Shown: positions 1 through 9,426, counted from the first letter of the stretch. The stretch is 64,000 bases of DNA from Lederbergia citrisecunda (GCF_018343695.1 NZ_JAGYPJ010000001.1:3819744-3883743), one strand, 5' to 3'. Numbers and translations are program-made. Notes: generated by a model not told the origin, from the letters alone.

Positions 1-120
1 ATGAGATTTCCCATCGCGCAAGCGAGTAAGATCCCTGAAAGATGATCAGGTTGATAGGTCCGGTGTGGAAGTGTGGCGACACATGGAGCTGACGGATACT
101 AATCGATCGAGGACTTAATC
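1..120 (+). rRNA. 23S rRNA, 3' end (partial)
   Basis: The sequence matches the conserved last part of Bacillus-type 23S rRNA, including the segment with GGTTGATAGGTCCGG and the terminal CGATCGAGGACTTAA. The gene starts upstream of the window. The exact 3' end is set by eye and could differ by a few bases. Confidence 0.93.
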
Positions 121-234
121 AACAAACAATCAAGTTTTGGTTTGCTTTCTCTATATCTGGTTTTGAGGGAATGAAAAATTTTCTCTTGAAAAATCTATAA
201 AACATATTATAATAAAATATGTCGATTATGAATT

Positions 235-351
<117 letters not shown>

Positions 352-363
352 AAGACCTATCAT

Positions 364-438
364 TCCGCAGTAGCTCAGTGGTAGAGCTATCGGCTGTTAA
401 CCGATCGGTCGTAGGTTCGAATCCTACCTGCGGAGCCA
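364..438 (+). tRNA. tRNA-Asn (GTT)
   Basis: Acceptor TCCGCAG pairs with CTGCGGA. The anticodon loop carries GTT, the T-arm has GGTTCGAATCC, and CCA is encoded at 436-438. First of nine tRNAs following the 5S gene. Confidence 0.97.
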
Positions 439-439
439 T

Positions 440-512
440 GCTTCCATAGCTCAGTTGGTAGAGTGCATCCATGGTAAGGATGAGGTCACCGGTTCAAGCC
501 CGGTTGGAAGCT
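440..512 (+). tRNA. tRNA-Thr (GGT)
   Basis: Acceptor GCTTCCA (440-446) pairs with TGGAAGC (505-511). The anticodon stem CATCC/GGATG encloses a loop with GGT. After the discriminator T512 comes TCCA, so CCA is not directly encoded at the usual position. It begins one base after the tRNA-Asn CCA. Confidence 0.95.
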
Positions 513-532
513 TCCACGAGAATATATGATAT

Positions 533-607
533 GGCCCCTTGGTCAAGCGGTTAAGACACCGCCCTTTCACGGCGGTAACACGGGTTCGAATCCCGTAGGG
601 GTCACCA
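533..607 (+). tRNA. tRNA-Glu (TTC)
   Basis: Acceptor GGCCCCT pairs with AGGGGTC. Anticodon TTC lies in a CCGCC/GGCGG stem, the T-arm is GGGTTCGAATCCC, and CCA is encoded. Confidence 0.97.
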
Positions 608-642
608 TTTTTAATATAGCTTTGTGCATATGTACAATAAAT

Positions 643-718
643 GGAGGATTAGCTCAGCTGGGAGAGCATCTGCCTTACAAGCAGAGGGTCGGCGGTTCGA
701 TCCCGTCATCCTCCACCA
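643..718 (+). tRNA. tRNA-Val (TAC)
   Basis: Acceptor GGAGGAT pairs with ATCCTCC. Anticodon TAC sits in a CTGC/GCAG stem, and CCA is encoded at 716-718. Confidence 0.97.
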
Positions 719-722
719 TTGT

Positions 723-798
<76 letters not shown>

Positions 799-817
799 TT
801 TTTTTTTTTTTTATTTC

Positions 818-902
818 GGTGGGGTAGCGAAGTGGCTAAACGCGGCGGACTGTAAATCCGCTCCCTCCGGGTTCGGCGGTTCGAATCCGTCCCCCACCAC
901 CA
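818..902 (+). tRNA. tRNA-Tyr (GTA)
   Basis: Class II tRNA with a long variable arm (CTCCCTCCGGGTTCGG). Acceptor GGTGGGG pairs with CCCCACC, the anticodon is GTA, and CCA is encoded at 900-902. Confidence 0.97.
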
Positions 903-965
903 TTTTAATAAAGATGGATACTTATATGATTAAAGGGTATTATACATAATATAATTTTCATCCGA

Positions 966-1040
966 TGGGCTATAGCCAAGCGGTAAGGCAACGGACTTTG
1001 ACTCCGTCATTCGTTGGTTCGAATCCAGCTAGCCCAGCCA
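966..1040 (+). tRNA. tRNA-Gln (TTG)
   Basis: Acceptor TGGGCTA pairs with TAGCCCA. Anticodon TTG sits in a CGGA/TCCG stem, and CCA is encoded at 1038-1040. Confidence 0.97.
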
Positions 1041-1041
1041 T

Positions 1042-1114
1042 GAGCCATTAGCTCAGTTGGTAGAGCATCTGACTTTTAATCAGAGGGTCGCAGGTTCGAA
1101 TCCTGCATGGCTCA
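1042..1114 (+). tRNA. tRNA-Lys (TTT)
   Basis: Acceptor GAGCCAT pairs with ATGGCTC. Anticodon TTT sits in a TCTGA/TCAGA stem. The discriminator A1114 is followed by TCA, so CCA must be added after transcription. Confidence 0.96.
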
Positions 1115-1179
1115 TCATTCATCTCGTTAACAGTTGTCTTGAATATTCAAGGCTTCTTTTCGTTATTTACCTTTTTTAA

Positions 1180-1255
1180 GGGGCCTTAGCTCAGCTGGGA
1201 GAGCGCCTGCTTTGCACGCAGGAGGTCAGCGGTTCGATCCCGCTAGGCTCCACCA
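1180..1255 (+). tRNA. tRNA-Ala (TGC)
   Basis: Acceptor GGGGCCT pairs with AGGCTCC, including one G-T pair. Anticodon TGC sits in a CCTGC/GCAGG stem, and CCA is encoded. Last tRNA of the array, convergent with the membrane protein gene that ends at 1265. Confidence 0.97.
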
Positions 1256-1264
1256 ATAACAATT

Positions 1265-1921
1265 TCAAAAATAATACGGTCCTGGACGTTGTTCAGGGCT
1301 TTTTCTTTTATAAAAGGATTGCCACGGATACAATGCCGCATTAAAAACGATCCACTGAAACAGTGTCAACATAACTCCAAACTGATCATAATCCAAAAGC
1401 CTTAAAGTAAGTAGTTGCAACGGAAAGATAAAGAAAAAAATAGTCAAGAGTGTTCTGTTAGTCCTTATCCAAAGTATTTTTTTCTTTGAACTCTTTTTCT
1501 TTAAATCACGAATGATCCAAATACAACTCAAGCTAAGAAAAAGTAAATCGAGTGGAAATAGGATTTTTCCCACAGCAAATTCTGTGCCTAGAGTGTCCCC
1601 CTTAAAATAAATTGTTTCTGCAGAATAGAACATTGCACCGGATTCGATCACTAGCAGCAAAAGCCATATAAGCAACATCCAATGGAAAGGTTTTTGAGCT
1701 CCACGCCATCCCATATAGACGACAGATAATAATACAGCTACAAAAAAGAGTAATAGCCAATAATCGCCATAAATCCCCTTTCCACCTATCCCAAGCCAAC
1801 CTGACCATATGTACGAGGAGCCATCAAATAAACCTCTGATAATAGGTAACCAAAATGTGAATCCACTTATTACTACATATAATAGAATTATGTGTAATAG
1901 AAAATCGGGCTTCCACTTCAT
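1265..1921 (-). CDS. Multi-pass membrane protein of unknown function
   Basis: 218 residues with about six hydrophobic segments, so an integral membrane protein. The first spans roughly residues 8-28 and others are spread over the whole length. I see no conserved catalytic motif and do not recognise the family. The ATG at 1921 follows a good GGAGAG ribosome binding site. The basic, proline-rich C-terminus ends 10 bases from tRNA-Ala on the other strand. It is divergent from arginase and probably transcribed alone. Real coding is likely from the length, the ribosome binding site and membrane-protein composition. Confidence 0.7.
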   Translation of the reverse strand: MKWKPDFLLHIILLYVVISGFTFWLPIIRGLFDGSSYIWSGWLGIGGKGIYGDYWLLLFFVAVLLSVVYMGWRGAQKPFHWMLLIWLLLLVIESGAMFYSAETIYFKGDTLGTEFAVGKILFPLDLLFLSLSCIWIIRDLKKKSSKKKILWIRTNRTLLTIFFFIFPLQLLTLRLLDYDQFGVMLTLFQWIVFNAALYPWQSFYKRKSPEQRPGPYYF

Positions 1922-2084
1922 TCAAATATCTCTCCTTTTGATTTTTGTACTATTAGCTTATTTCCACTTTCAAAAGATGTTTACCTCTATTTTGCAATGT
2001 ATATATATACAAAAAAATGTTGAGTTGAGCCATTGGCATTAAAAAAGTTATGATTATCATAAAAAGGGGCTAGGAGGAAAACCT

Positions 2085-2981
2085 ATGAAAAAAATTTCAA
2101 TATTAGGTGTTCCCATGGATCTTGGACAAACACGAAGAGGTGTCGATATGGGACCTAGTGCAATTCGATATGCAGGTGTTTTAAACCGACTTAAGAAATT
2201 AGATTATGATGTTGAAGATATAGGGGATATCGTCGTAAAAGTTGATAATCTTGAAGAAGATAATCATACAACATTAAAAAATTTGAAAGCGATTGCAAGA
2301 ATAAGTGAAGAAATCGCTCATTCGATTCAAACTATCATTGAAAATAAACGTTTTCCGCTATTATTTGGCGGGGACCATAGCATAGCCATAGGTACAATTG
2401 CTGGTATTAGTAAATTTTATGAAAATCTCGGCGTTATTTGGTTTGATGCTCATGGCGATTTAAATACAGAGGAAACCTCTCCATCAGGAAATATTCATGG
2501 AATGCCACTTGCAGCAAGTATGGGCTTTGGCCATCCAGCCCTTACGGGCATTAGAGGATATAATCCGAAGGTAAACCCAGAAAATGTCGTGATTATCGGT
2601 GCGAGGGATCTTGATAAAGGGGAAAGAGAGCTTATTAAGAGTAAAAATATTAAGGTTTTCACGATGCATGAAATTGACCGTTTAGGAATGACGCGGGTAA
2701 TGGAAGAATCCATTCATTTATTAAAAAAGAGAACGGATGGTGTTCATTTATCCGTTGATTTAGATGCTCTTGATCCTCATGATGCCCCTGGAGTTGGAAC
2801 GCCAGTTTTAGGAGGAATCAGCTATCGGGAAAGCCATTTAGCAATGGAGATGCTTGAAGAAACAAAACTTATTACTTCCGCAGAATTCGTGGAAGTCAAC
2901 CCGATTTTAGATGAACGGAATAAAACAGCTGAAGTCGCTGTTGCCTTGATGGGTTCATTGTTTGGCGAAAAATTATTATAA
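2085..2981 (+). CDS. rocF: Arginase
   Basis: 298 residues, the normal length for bacillary arginase. It hydrolyses L-arginine to ornithine and urea in the cytoplasm, the first step of the Roc arginine-degradation route. The di-manganese ligands are visible in GGDHS (about 95-99), WFDAHGD (about 120-126) and SVDLDALDP (about 223-231), and the N-terminal GVDMGPSAIR is typical of the family. The start has an AGGAGG site 8 bases upstream. In Bacillus subtilis rocF lies with other roc genes. Here it stands alone just upstream of sigW, an order I recall from other Bacillaceae. No clear operator for an arginine regulator was identified. Confidence 0.96.
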   Translation: MKKISILGVPMDLGQTRRGVDMGPSAIRYAGVLNRLKKLDYDVEDIGDIVVKVDNLEEDNHTTLKNLKAIARISEEIAHSIQTIIENKRFPLLFGGDHSIAIGTIAGISKFYENLGVIWFDAHGDLNTEETSPSGNIHGMPLAASMGFGHPALTGIRGYNPKVNPENVVIIGARDLDKGERELIKSKNIKVFTMHEIDRLGMTRVMEESIHLLKKRTDGVHLSVDLDALDPHDAPGVGTPVLGGISYRESHLAMEMLEETKLITSAEFVEVNPILDERNKTAEVAVALMGSLFGEKLL

Positions 2982-3319
2982 AAAAATATTGCAGTGGCAT
3001 GTAGGTCGTTGGATTATCGCTTCCCTGGCCTACACACCACTGCTTGATATTTATTTAATAGTTTGTCTAATTCGTAGCTTAGTTTTACTACACGTTCATC
3101 CAAAAAAGAGGAAGATAAGCCAAGTTTCACCATTTTACTACGATGAGATTCAATTTTTACTAATAAGTCTTCTGTATCCAATCCCTCAAGCCTCCCGCAT
3201 ATTATTTATCATCTGTATATCCATTTTACAAAATATTAAACAAGTTACGGCGAAATTTGTTAAAATAGAAGTAATGTGATTTTTTGTCGAGAAAAAATAT
3301 AAATGGTCATTATAGTGTG
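2982..3319. other. Intergenic region rocF-sigW
   Basis: About 340 bases of AT-rich sequence before the SigW promoter. An open frame on the plus strand overlaps the rocF end, but it has no ribosome binding site and a composition unlike its neighbours. I see no further feature here. Confidence 0.5.
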
Positions 3320-3345
3320 TGAAACCTTTTTAATATTCATACGTA
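3320..3345 (+). promoter_or_regulatory. SigW autoregulatory promoter
   Basis: TGAAAC at 3320-3325 and CGTA at 3342-3345 are separated by exactly 16 bases. This matches the known SigW consensus of B. subtilis (TGAAAC-N16/17-CGTA). It lies 38 bases upstream of the sigW start, as expected for the autoregulated sigW-rsiW operon. Confidence 0.9.
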
Positions 3346-3383
3346 TGAATGGATAACCGCATAGAGCGGGAGGTAGAGAGAGA

Positions 3384-3947
3384 ATGGATGTAATTGTAAA
3401 TCAAAGAATTAGGGATGTATTAAAGGGCGATCAGGAAGCATTTGGGGAAATCGTTGAATTATTTAAAGATAAGGTATTTCAGTTATGCTATCGAATGTTA
3501 GGGAATCGACATGAGGCAGAAGATATCGCACAGGAAGCATTTGTAAGAGCATACGTGAACATCCATAGTTTTAATCAAGGAAGGAAATTTTCCACATGGC
3601 TCTACAGAATTGCAACTAATCTCTGCATCGATCGTATAAGAAAAAAGAAGCCCGATTACTTTCTAGATGCCGAGCTGGCTGGAACGGAAGGTTTGACGAT
3701 GTATTCTCAAATCGCTGCTGAGGGGAAATCTCCTGATTCCGAAGTGGAGACGATGGAACTTCAAGAAATTGTTCAACAGGAAATATTGCGACTCCCTGAT
3801 AAGTATAGGGTTGTAATTGTATTAAGATATATTGATGATCTGTCATTGAATGAGATCAGCGAAGTCTTGGAAATGCCGCTCGGAACGGTCAAAACCCGAA
3901 TACACCGTGCGCGGGAAGCACTTCGAAAACAGTTGAACAATTTGTAG
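3384..3947 (+). CDS. sigW: ECF RNA polymerase sigma factor SigW
   Basis: 187 residues, the size of B. subtilis SigW. The sigma region 2 segment (about residues 20-90, with AEDIAQEAFVRAY and FSTWLYRIATN) and the sigma region 4 helix-turn-helix (about 130-180, LSLNEISEVLEMPLGTVKTR) are both clear. The protein directs RNA polymerase to envelope-stress and antimicrobial-resistance promoters. The preceding promoter matches its own consensus, and the gene for its membrane anti-sigma factor follows directly. The ribosome binding site is GGGAGG at 3368. The context sigW-rsiW-cdaA-cdaR-glmM is the standard bacillary arrangement. Confidence 0.96.
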   Translation: MDVIVNQRIRDVLKGDQEAFGEIVELFKDKVFQLCYRMLGNRHEAEDIAQEAFVRAYVNIHSFNQGRKFSTWLYRIATNLCIDRIRKKKPDYFLDAELAGTEGLTMYSQIAAEGKSPDSEVETMELQEIVQQEILRLPDKYRVVIVLRYIDDLSLNEISEVLEMPLGTVKTRIHRAREALRKQLNNL

Positions 3948-3952
3948 GAAAG

Positions 3953-4588
3953 GTGAGAAGGAAAGTGAAGGCTTGTCCTGAAGAGATTATTCTCTATATG
4001 CAAGAGTCTTTAGATAGTGATCTGTCTCATGAAAAAGAGCAAACATTAAAGGACCACTTGCAAAAATGCCCCGATTGTCAAAAACATTTTCAAGAGCTAA
4101 AAAGAACGGTAGCTTATATAAAAAGCCCGTCACATATACGAGTGTCCAGTGGTTTTACTGCCGATGTCATGGCAAGATTACCGAAGGAAAAAAGCAGTGC
4201 TGGCGTAAAGCGCTGGTTGCGTAATCATCCCATTTTAGCAGCAGCTTCTTTATTTTTAATTCTTATGGCTGGAAGCGTATTGAACATATGGAATGATGAT
4301 CAAAAATTTTCTGTTACAAAACAACCTAATCTAATAGTCGAAAATGATACAGTGATAGTCCCAGAAGGTGAAGTAGTAAACGGAGACATTACGATAAAGA
4401 ACGGAAACCTCCGAATTGAGGGAAAGGTTAACGGTAATGTGACCATCATTAATGGAAAACGATATATGGCCTCAGCAGGGGATGTTACAGGAGATATAGA
4501 AGAAATCAATGAACTATTTGAATGGCTCTGGTATAAAATTAAAGACGGTGGCAAAAAAGTCATAAACCTGTTTGAGGAAAAATCATAA
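3953..4588 (+). CDS. rsiW: Anti-sigma-W factor RsiW
   Basis: Membrane anti-sigma factor that holds SigW inactive until regulated proteolysis. Residues 35-42 carry the zinc anti-sigma motif H-x3-C-x2-C (HLQKCPDC). A single membrane helix follows at about 92-112, then an extracytoplasmic C-terminal part with repeating short strands (VNGDITIKNG, VNGNVTIING). The listed start is GTG at 3953. A GTG at 3965 sits 8 bases after the AAGGTGA site and is the better start by spacing, giving 207 residues, close to the B. subtilis protein. It begins just after the sigW stop, so the two are probably translationally linked. Confidence 0.92.
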   Translation: MRRKVKACPEEIILYMQESLDSDLSHEKEQTLKDHLQKCPDCQKHFQELKRTVAYIKSPSHIRVSSGFTADVMARLPKEKSSAGVKRWLRNHPILAAASLFLILMAGSVLNIWNDDQKFSVTKQPNLIVENDTVIVPEGEVVNGDITIKNGNLRIEGKVNGNVTIINGKRYMASAGDVTGDIEEINELFEWLWYKIKDGGKKVINLFEEKS

Positions 4589-4596
4589 GGAAGAAG

Positions 4597-4623
4597 AGGA
4601 TTGCATGCAGCAGTCCTTTTTTT
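4597..4623 (+). terminator. Terminator after sigW-rsiW
   Basis: AGGATTGC pairs with GCAGTCCT over 8 bp (one G-T) with a short loop and is followed by seven T. It ends the sigW-rsiW transcript, so cdaA needs its own promoter. Confidence 0.75.
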
Positions 4624-4688
4624 CATGGAGAAGTGGTTAGCTATAACGAGTCCCATTGTGTGAATCCTATTTACCTTCTGTCAAGTAG

Positions 4689-4715
4689 TTGGTTTATCAG
4701 AATATATGTTATAAT
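4689..4715 (+). promoter_or_regulatory. Probable sigma-A promoter of cdaA-cdaR-glmM
   Basis: A perfect TATAAT at 4710-4715 is preceded by TG as an extended -10 element. The best -35 candidate, TTGGTT at 4689, has a short 15-base spacer. It lies about 70 bases upstream of cdaA. Confidence 0.45.
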
Positions 4716-4785
4716 GGATTAGTTATTATCCATACTTTTAATATAAAGCAATTCTCAATTTGAATAAATAGATGGAGGAAAGAAC

Positions 4786-5616
4786 ATGCCGTTTGCAGAT
4801 CTTACCATCTTGGGTGTTTTATCCCACGTAGTCGATATTTTCCTCGTTTGGTACGTTATATATAAAATGATTATGTTTATCCGCGGCACTAAAGCCGTCC
4901 AACTGTTAATAGGGATTTTAGTCATTACCCTTATTTGGATTTTAAGTGGTGTATTTCATCTAAATACACTAAACTTTTTAATGGAAACAGTGATGACATG
5001 GGGTTTTTTAGCGATTATTATCATCTTCCAGCCTGAGTTAAGGCGTGCACTTGAGCAGCTTGGGCGCGGAAAGTTTTTTGCAAGAAGCGGTATCCATGAA
5101 GAGGAAGAGCAAAAGCAAAGACTGGAAGCTATTATAAATGCTGTCAATTATATGGCGAAAAGAAGAATCGGTGCCCTTATTTCGATTGAAAAAGAAACGG
5201 GGATGGGCGATTATATTGAAACTGGAATTCCTCTAAATTCAAATTTGACTCATGAACTGTTGATTAATATTTTTATACCGAATACACCCCTTCATGATGG
5301 AGCGGTTATCATACAAAAAACTCAAATCGCAGCTGCGGCCTGTTATCTTCCTTTATCTGAGAGTCCGTTTATTTCTAAGGAACTGGGGACAAGGCATAGA
5401 GCAGCACTAGGTATCAGTGAAGTGACGGATAGTTTAACGATAGTGGTTTCTGAGGAAACGGGTGGAATTTCCGTCACAAAAAATGGTGAATTACTACGGG
5501 ATTTATCATTAGAGCAATTCCAAGTAGTTTTAGAAAAAGAGCTTACAGATGAAACTAAAACTAAACAGTCTTCCTCATCAATCTGGAAAAGAAGGGAGAA
5601 GACAAAAAATGGATAA
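4786..5616 (+). CDS. cdaA: Diadenylate cyclase CdaA
   Basis: 276 residues. It makes c-di-AMP from two ATP at the membrane, and this messenger controls potassium balance and cell-wall homeostasis. Three hydrophobic helices occupy about residues 10-80. The DAC domain follows with its hallmark DGA (171-173, TPLHDGAVI) and RHR (203-205, GTRHRAA). A GGAGG site precedes the ATG. The 3' end overlaps the start of cdaR by 8 bases, so the pair is translationally coupled. It is the housekeeping cyclase, conserved next to cdaR and glmM in Firmicutes. Confidence 0.97.
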   Translation: MPFADLTILGVLSHVVDIFLVWYVIYKMIMFIRGTKAVQLLIGILVITLIWILSGVFHLNTLNFLMETVMTWGFLAIIIIFQPELRRALEQLGRGKFFARSGIHEEEEQKQRLEAIINAVNYMAKRRIGALISIEKETGMGDYIETGIPLNSNLTHELLINIFIPNTPLHDGAVIIQKTQIAAAACYLPLSESPFISKELGTRHRAALGISEVTDSLTIVVSEETGGISVTKNGELLRDLSLEQFQVVLEKELTDETKTKQSSSSIWKRREKTKNG

Positions 5617-6853
5617 ATTTATGGAAAATCCATGGTTTGTCAGAATTATATCGATGCTTTTGGCGATTTTGCTTTTTGTTACGGCAAATGATTATTTTGG
5701 TGGAACAAAACCAGGAACCAACCCAAACGAAATGGAAAATGCAAATGCCGATACGATAACAAACGTACCCGTTGAAGTATATTATGATTCCGAAAATCTT
5801 GTCGTCACAGGGATTCCTCAAACGGTGGATGTCAAGATTGAAGGGCAGCGTCGGTTTGTAGAAGCTGCGAAAAGGCAAAGGGATTTTACAGTATATATTG
5901 ATTTATCCGACGCTCAAATTGGAAGGCATCGGGTTCAATTCTTATTCAAAGATATATCTGATAAATTAAAGGTCACGATTGAACCGGCGTATGCAGATAT
6001 TTCACTTCAAGAAAAAGTAACAAAGGAATTTGGGGTTGAAGCAGAATTTAACCGCAGTATTCTTGCAGAAGGATTTGAAGCTGAACGGCCTGAAATAGAG
6101 CCTAAAACAGTGAAAATTACTGGGGCAAAGGATGACATTGAAAAAATATCCTATGTGAAAGCAACCATTGATGCAAGTGGTTTAATTAGTGACACGATCA
6201 AACAATATGCAAAAGTAACCGTTCTTGACCGAGATTTGAACAAGCTTGACGTTATCGTCGATCCTGAAACTGTTTTGGTGACCATACCGGTGACAAACCC
6301 GAGAAAAAACGTACCCGTTAAGATTAATACGACTGGTACGCCACCGGATGATATTCATATTAAAACAATCAGTACGGTAACACCTGAAGTAATGATATTT
6401 GGCCGAACGGAGATTTTAAAGGACGTTGATGAGGTCGAGGTAACAGTTGATGTGAGTGGTATTCGCGAAGACACCGAGCTCGAAGTCCCAATTAAATATC
6501 CACTTGGTGTTAATAAAATTACACCAGATAAAATAAAAGTTAAAATTTTGACAGAGAAAAAGCAGGAAGAAAAAACATTAAAGGATATAAAAATTGAAAG
6601 CAAAGGCCTTAATGCAGATTTAAATATGGAGCTATTATCACCAGCAAATGGAACAGTTTCTCTAAAAGTTAAAGGTGAAAAGGACAACCTAGAAAAGGCT
6701 CTTGACAGTGATTTTCATATATTTTTGAATTTGGATGGCCTTACTGCCGGCGACCACGAAGTTAATCTTGTAGTAGATGGTTTAAAAGATGTGCAATGGG
6801 AACTATCGAATAAAAAGGCGAAAATTCGCTTAACAGAAAAGGAAAATGTGTAA
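5609..6853 (+). CDS. cdaR: CdaA regulator CdaR (YbbR-domain protein)
   Basis: 414 residues from the ATG at 5609, which has a GGGAG site and overlaps the cdaA stop. An N-terminal membrane anchor (about residues 8-28) is followed by an extracytoplasmic chain of YbbR domains. Repeats of the type PVEVYYDSENLVVTGIPQTV, PEIEPKTVKITGAKDDIEKI and PEVMIFGRTEILKDVDEV show at least three to four units. The protein binds and modulates CdaA in other Firmicutes. The B. subtilis protein is somewhat longer. An upstream in-frame start at 5549 lies inside cdaA and is unlikely. Confidence 0.94.
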   Translation: MDKFMENPWFVRIISMLLAILLFVTANDYFGGTKPGTNPNEMENANADTITNVPVEVYYDSENLVVTGIPQTVDVKIEGQRRFVEAAKRQRDFTVYIDLSDAQIGRHRVQFLFKDISDKLKVTIEPAYADISLQEKVTKEFGVEAEFNRSILAEGFEAERPEIEPKTVKITGAKDDIEKISYVKATIDASGLISDTIKQYAKVTVLDRDLNKLDVIVDPETVLVTIPVTNPRKNVPVKINTTGTPPDDIHIKTISTVTPEVMIFGRTEILKDVDEVEVTVDVSGIREDTELEVPIKYPLGVNKITPDKIKVKILTEKKQEEKTLKDIKIESKGLNADLNMELLSPANGTVSLKVKGEKDNLEKALDSDFHIFLNLDGLTAGDHEVNLVVDGLKDVQWELSNKKAKIRLTEKENV

Positions 6854-6887
6854 ATGAACATTGTTCGAAGAAGGAGCGATAGATACA

Positions 6888-8237
6888 ATGGGTAAATATT
6901 TTGGAACTGATGGAGTAAGAGGGGTAGCAAATTCGGAGCTGACGCCAGAGTTGGCTTTTAAATTAGGTCGCTTTGGAGGTTATGTTCTAACAAAAAACTC
7001 AGAACGCCCTAAAATTCTCATCGGCCGTGATACAAGGATTTCTGGCCATATGTTGGAAGGGGCTCTTGTATCAGGATTGTTATCCATTGGAGCAGAGGTC
7101 ATGCGTTTAGGTGTAATTTCTACACCTGGCGTGTCCTTTTTAACGAAAGCATTAGGAGCACAGGCCGGCGTCATGATTTCTGCTTCACATAATCCAGTCG
7201 CAGATAATGGTATCAAATTTTTTGGACCAGATGGTTATAAATTGTCCGATGAACAGGAAGAAGAAATCGAGCAATTACTTGATTTAGAAGAGGATACCTT
7301 ACCTCGACCGGTTGGGAAAGATCTTGGACTTGTAAGTGATTATTTTGAAGGCGGACAAAAATATTTGCAATTCCTTAAGCAAACCGTTGATGAAGATTTC
7401 TCTGGGATTCACGTTGCACTTGATTGTGCACATGGAGCGACTTCGTCATTGGCCACCCATTTATTTGCAGATTTGGAAGCAGATATTTCAACGATGGGTT
7501 CAACTCCAAACGGCTTGAATATTAATGATGGAGTCGGATCTACTCATCCAGAGGCGCTAGCTGCATTTGTAAAAGAAAAAGGTGCAGACGTAGGACTAGC
7601 GTTTGATGGCGATGGAGATCGCGTTATCGCGATTGATGAAAATGGTGACATAGTTGACGGCGATTATATTCTTTACATATGCGGAAAACATATGAATGCA
7701 GAAGCTCGACTTAAACAATCCACTGTAGTTTCAACTGTCATGAGTAATCTCGGATATTACAAAGGCCTTGAAGAATTAGGCATTAACAGTGCTCAAACTG
7801 CCGTGGGTGATCGGTATGTCGTTGAAGAAATGAAAAACAACGGCTACAATCTCGGAGGAGAACAATCTGGTCACATCATTTTCCTTGATTACAACACAAC
7901 AGGAGACGGACTTTTAACAGGACTTCAACTTATTAATATTATGAAGCTTACCGGAAAACCACTTTCAGAACTTGCAAAAGGTATGAATAAATATCCGCAA
8001 AAGCTTGTGAATATCCGAGTAACAGATAAATACCATGTGACTGACAACGAAAAAGTAAAAGAAATTATTAAACAAGTAGAATCTGAAATGAACGGAAACG
8101 GACGAATCCTCGTACGCCCATCCGGTACAGAGCCTCTTGTCCGTGTAATGGCAGAAGCACCGACAAAAGAAGCATGTGAAGATTATGTGAATCGCATTTC
8201 GGCAGTAGTAGAAGCGGAAATGGGATTGCCAGAGTAA
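6888..8237 (+). CDS. glmM: Phosphoglucosamine mutase GlmM
   Basis: 449 residues from the ATG at 6888 (GAAGGAG site upstream), the normal length. It converts glucosamine-6-phosphate to glucosamine-1-phosphate for UDP-GlcNAc and peptidoglycan synthesis. The phosphoserine loop ISASHNP places the catalytic serine at about residue 100. The magnesium loop DGDGDR lies near 240, the sugar-binding GGEQSGHI near 325, and the phosphate-binding [12 protein letters not shown] near 414. It is last in the cdaA-cdaR-glmM operon, followed by a terminator. In many relatives glmS comes next, but here glmS lies 18 kb downstream. Confidence 0.97.
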   Translation: MGKYFGTDGVRGVANSELTPELAFKLGRFGGYVLTKNSERPKILIGRDTRISGHMLEGALVSGLLSIGAEVMRLGVISTPGVSFLTKALGAQAGVMISASHNPVADNGIKFFGPDGYKLSDEQEEEIEQLLDLEEDTLPRPVGKDLGLVSDYFEGGQKYLQFLKQTVDEDFSGIHVALDCAHGATSSLATHLFADLEADISTMGSTPNGLNINDGVGSTHPEALAAFVKEKGADVGLAFDGDGDRVIAIDENGDIVDGDYILYICGKHMNAEARLKQSTVVSTVMSNLGYYKGLEELGINSAQTAVGDRYVVEEMKNNGYNLGGEQSGHIIFLDYNTTGDGLLTGLQLINIMKLTGKPLSELAKGMNKYPQKLVNIRVTDKYHVTDNEKVKEIIKQVESEMNGNGRILVRPSGTEPLVRVMAEAPTKEACEDYVNRISAVVEAEMGLPE

Positions 8238-8249
8238 TAATGATAGAAG

Positions 8250-8288
8250 ATGCAATAGAGTATAGTTGATGCTCTATTGCATTTTTTT
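8250..8288 (+). terminator. Terminator of the cdaA-cdaR-glmM operon
   Basis: ATGCAATAGAG (8250-8260) pairs with CTCTATTGCAT (8272-8282) and is followed by a run of T. A strong intrinsic terminator directly after glmM. Confidence 0.9.
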
Positions 8289-8289
8289 G

Positions 8290-8544
8290 TTATTTCTAAA
8301 TGAAATACTTGAGCAGTCGCCGTATAGAGTCTTGGGAAAGGTAACCAATCGCGCCCATCTCTCCTCATTTCTAGCCTGAAAGGGCACGCGAGAGCTCCTT
8401 GTGCAATCAACATTTCGAGAGAAAATTGATCACAATTCCAATTTGATCGCGAATCGCGTTATTAAAGCCTTTCAATACAAAACCGCTTGCTGAACAAGTA
8501 TAAATGCACGAATCTCCAGATTCCCAAATTTGTATTTATAAAAA
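8290..8544. other. Intergenic region between glmM and the flagellin gene
   Basis: The stretch between the terminator and the end of the convergent flagellin gene contains no convincing gene on either strand. It is slightly GC-richer in the middle (8320-8400), with no ribosome binding site or hairpin I would call. Confidence 0.4.
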
Positions 8545-9384
8545 TTACTTCAATTTATAATTGTCTCCGTTAATCTTTAATAATTGTAAAATCGAATACG
8601 CTTGTTGCATATGCAGGCTCATTACATATTGATTTGCTTGTAATAAAATATTCGCTTTCGTGTAATTCATGATTTCCTTTGCGATGTCTGCATCTCGAAT
8701 TCTTGATTCCGCAGCAATGAGGTTTTCCTCCATGTTCATTGCGTTGTTATAAGCATGTTCCAGCCTGTTCATATAAGCCCCTATTTTGGAGCGTTCGGAA
8801 GAAACCTTTCGAATGGCATCGTCCAGCTGTGACATTGCTTCATTTGCTTTATCACGGGTATTTATGGAAAGGTCATTTATCCCTATCGCCCCAGCACTCA
8901 TATCCCCAATCGACATTTCAATATATTGCCCGGCATTCGCTCCAGCTTGAATACGAATAGAGTTTCTCGAACCATCAAGTAAAGGCATGGAGTTAAATTG
9001 AACATCCTTCGAAATTCGTTGTATTTCTTTTTTTAGCTCTTCAAATTCCAAAGCTAATGCTTCCCGATCTGCATCTGTATATGTATCACTTGCAGCCTGC
9101 ACGCTTAATTCTCTCATTCTTTGTAAAATAGCATGAGTTTCATTTAATCCGCCTTCCGCCGTTTGCAGCAAGGAAATCCCATCCTGGATATTCCGTCCTG
9201 CCATATGGAGACCACGAATTTGCGCACGCATTTTTTCCGATATTGCCAGTCCAGCAGGATCATCACTTGCACGATTAATCCTCATCCCTGATGAAATTCG
9301 CTCTAATGACCGCTGCGATATGGCGAGATGCCGATTCATTTGATTGATCATTGATAAACCAGTACTATACCATTTTCCCAGCAT
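8545..9384 (-). CDS. Short flagellin
   Basis: 279 residues from the ATG at 9384, which follows AAAGGAG. The N-terminal D0/D1 coiled region is clear (SQRSLERISSGMRINRASDD, AGLAISEKMRAQIRGL), as is the C-terminal D1/D0 region (GAYMNRLEHAYNNA, ESRIRDADIAKEIM). Almost nothing lies between them, so the variable surface domain is minimal. The extreme N-terminus (MLGKWYSTGLSM) and the C-terminus beyond LLQANQ depart from the usual LSLLR ending. It stands far from any flagellar cluster visible here, so it is probably a secondary flagellin. Function in filaments is inferred from the family. A SigD-like promoter lies upstream. Confidence 0.9.
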   Translation of the reverse strand: MLGKWYSTGLSMINQMNRHLAISQRSLERISSGMRINRASDDPAGLAISEKMRAQIRGLHMAGRNIQDGISLLQTAEGGLNETHAILQRMRELSVQAASDTYTDADREALALEFEELKKEIQRISKDVQFNSMPLLDGSRNSIRIQAGANAGQYIEMSIGDMSAGAIGINDLSINTRDKANEAMSQLDDAIRKVSSERSKIGAYMNRLEHAYNNAMNMEENLIAAESRIRDADIAKEIMNYTKANILLQANQYVMSLHMQQAYSILQLLKINGDNYKLK

Positions 9385-9426
9385 ATTTCTTGCTCCTTTC
9401 ATCAAAGATATATGGCATTTTGGATA

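Noticed and set aside
2962-3279. Plus-strand frame overlapping the end of rocF
   Set aside because: No ribosome binding site, start inside rocF, and the SigW promoter region follows. No family resemblance.
8183-8413. Minus-strand frame over the glmM terminator
   Set aside because: Runs through a clear terminator hairpin and into glmM. No ribosome binding site.
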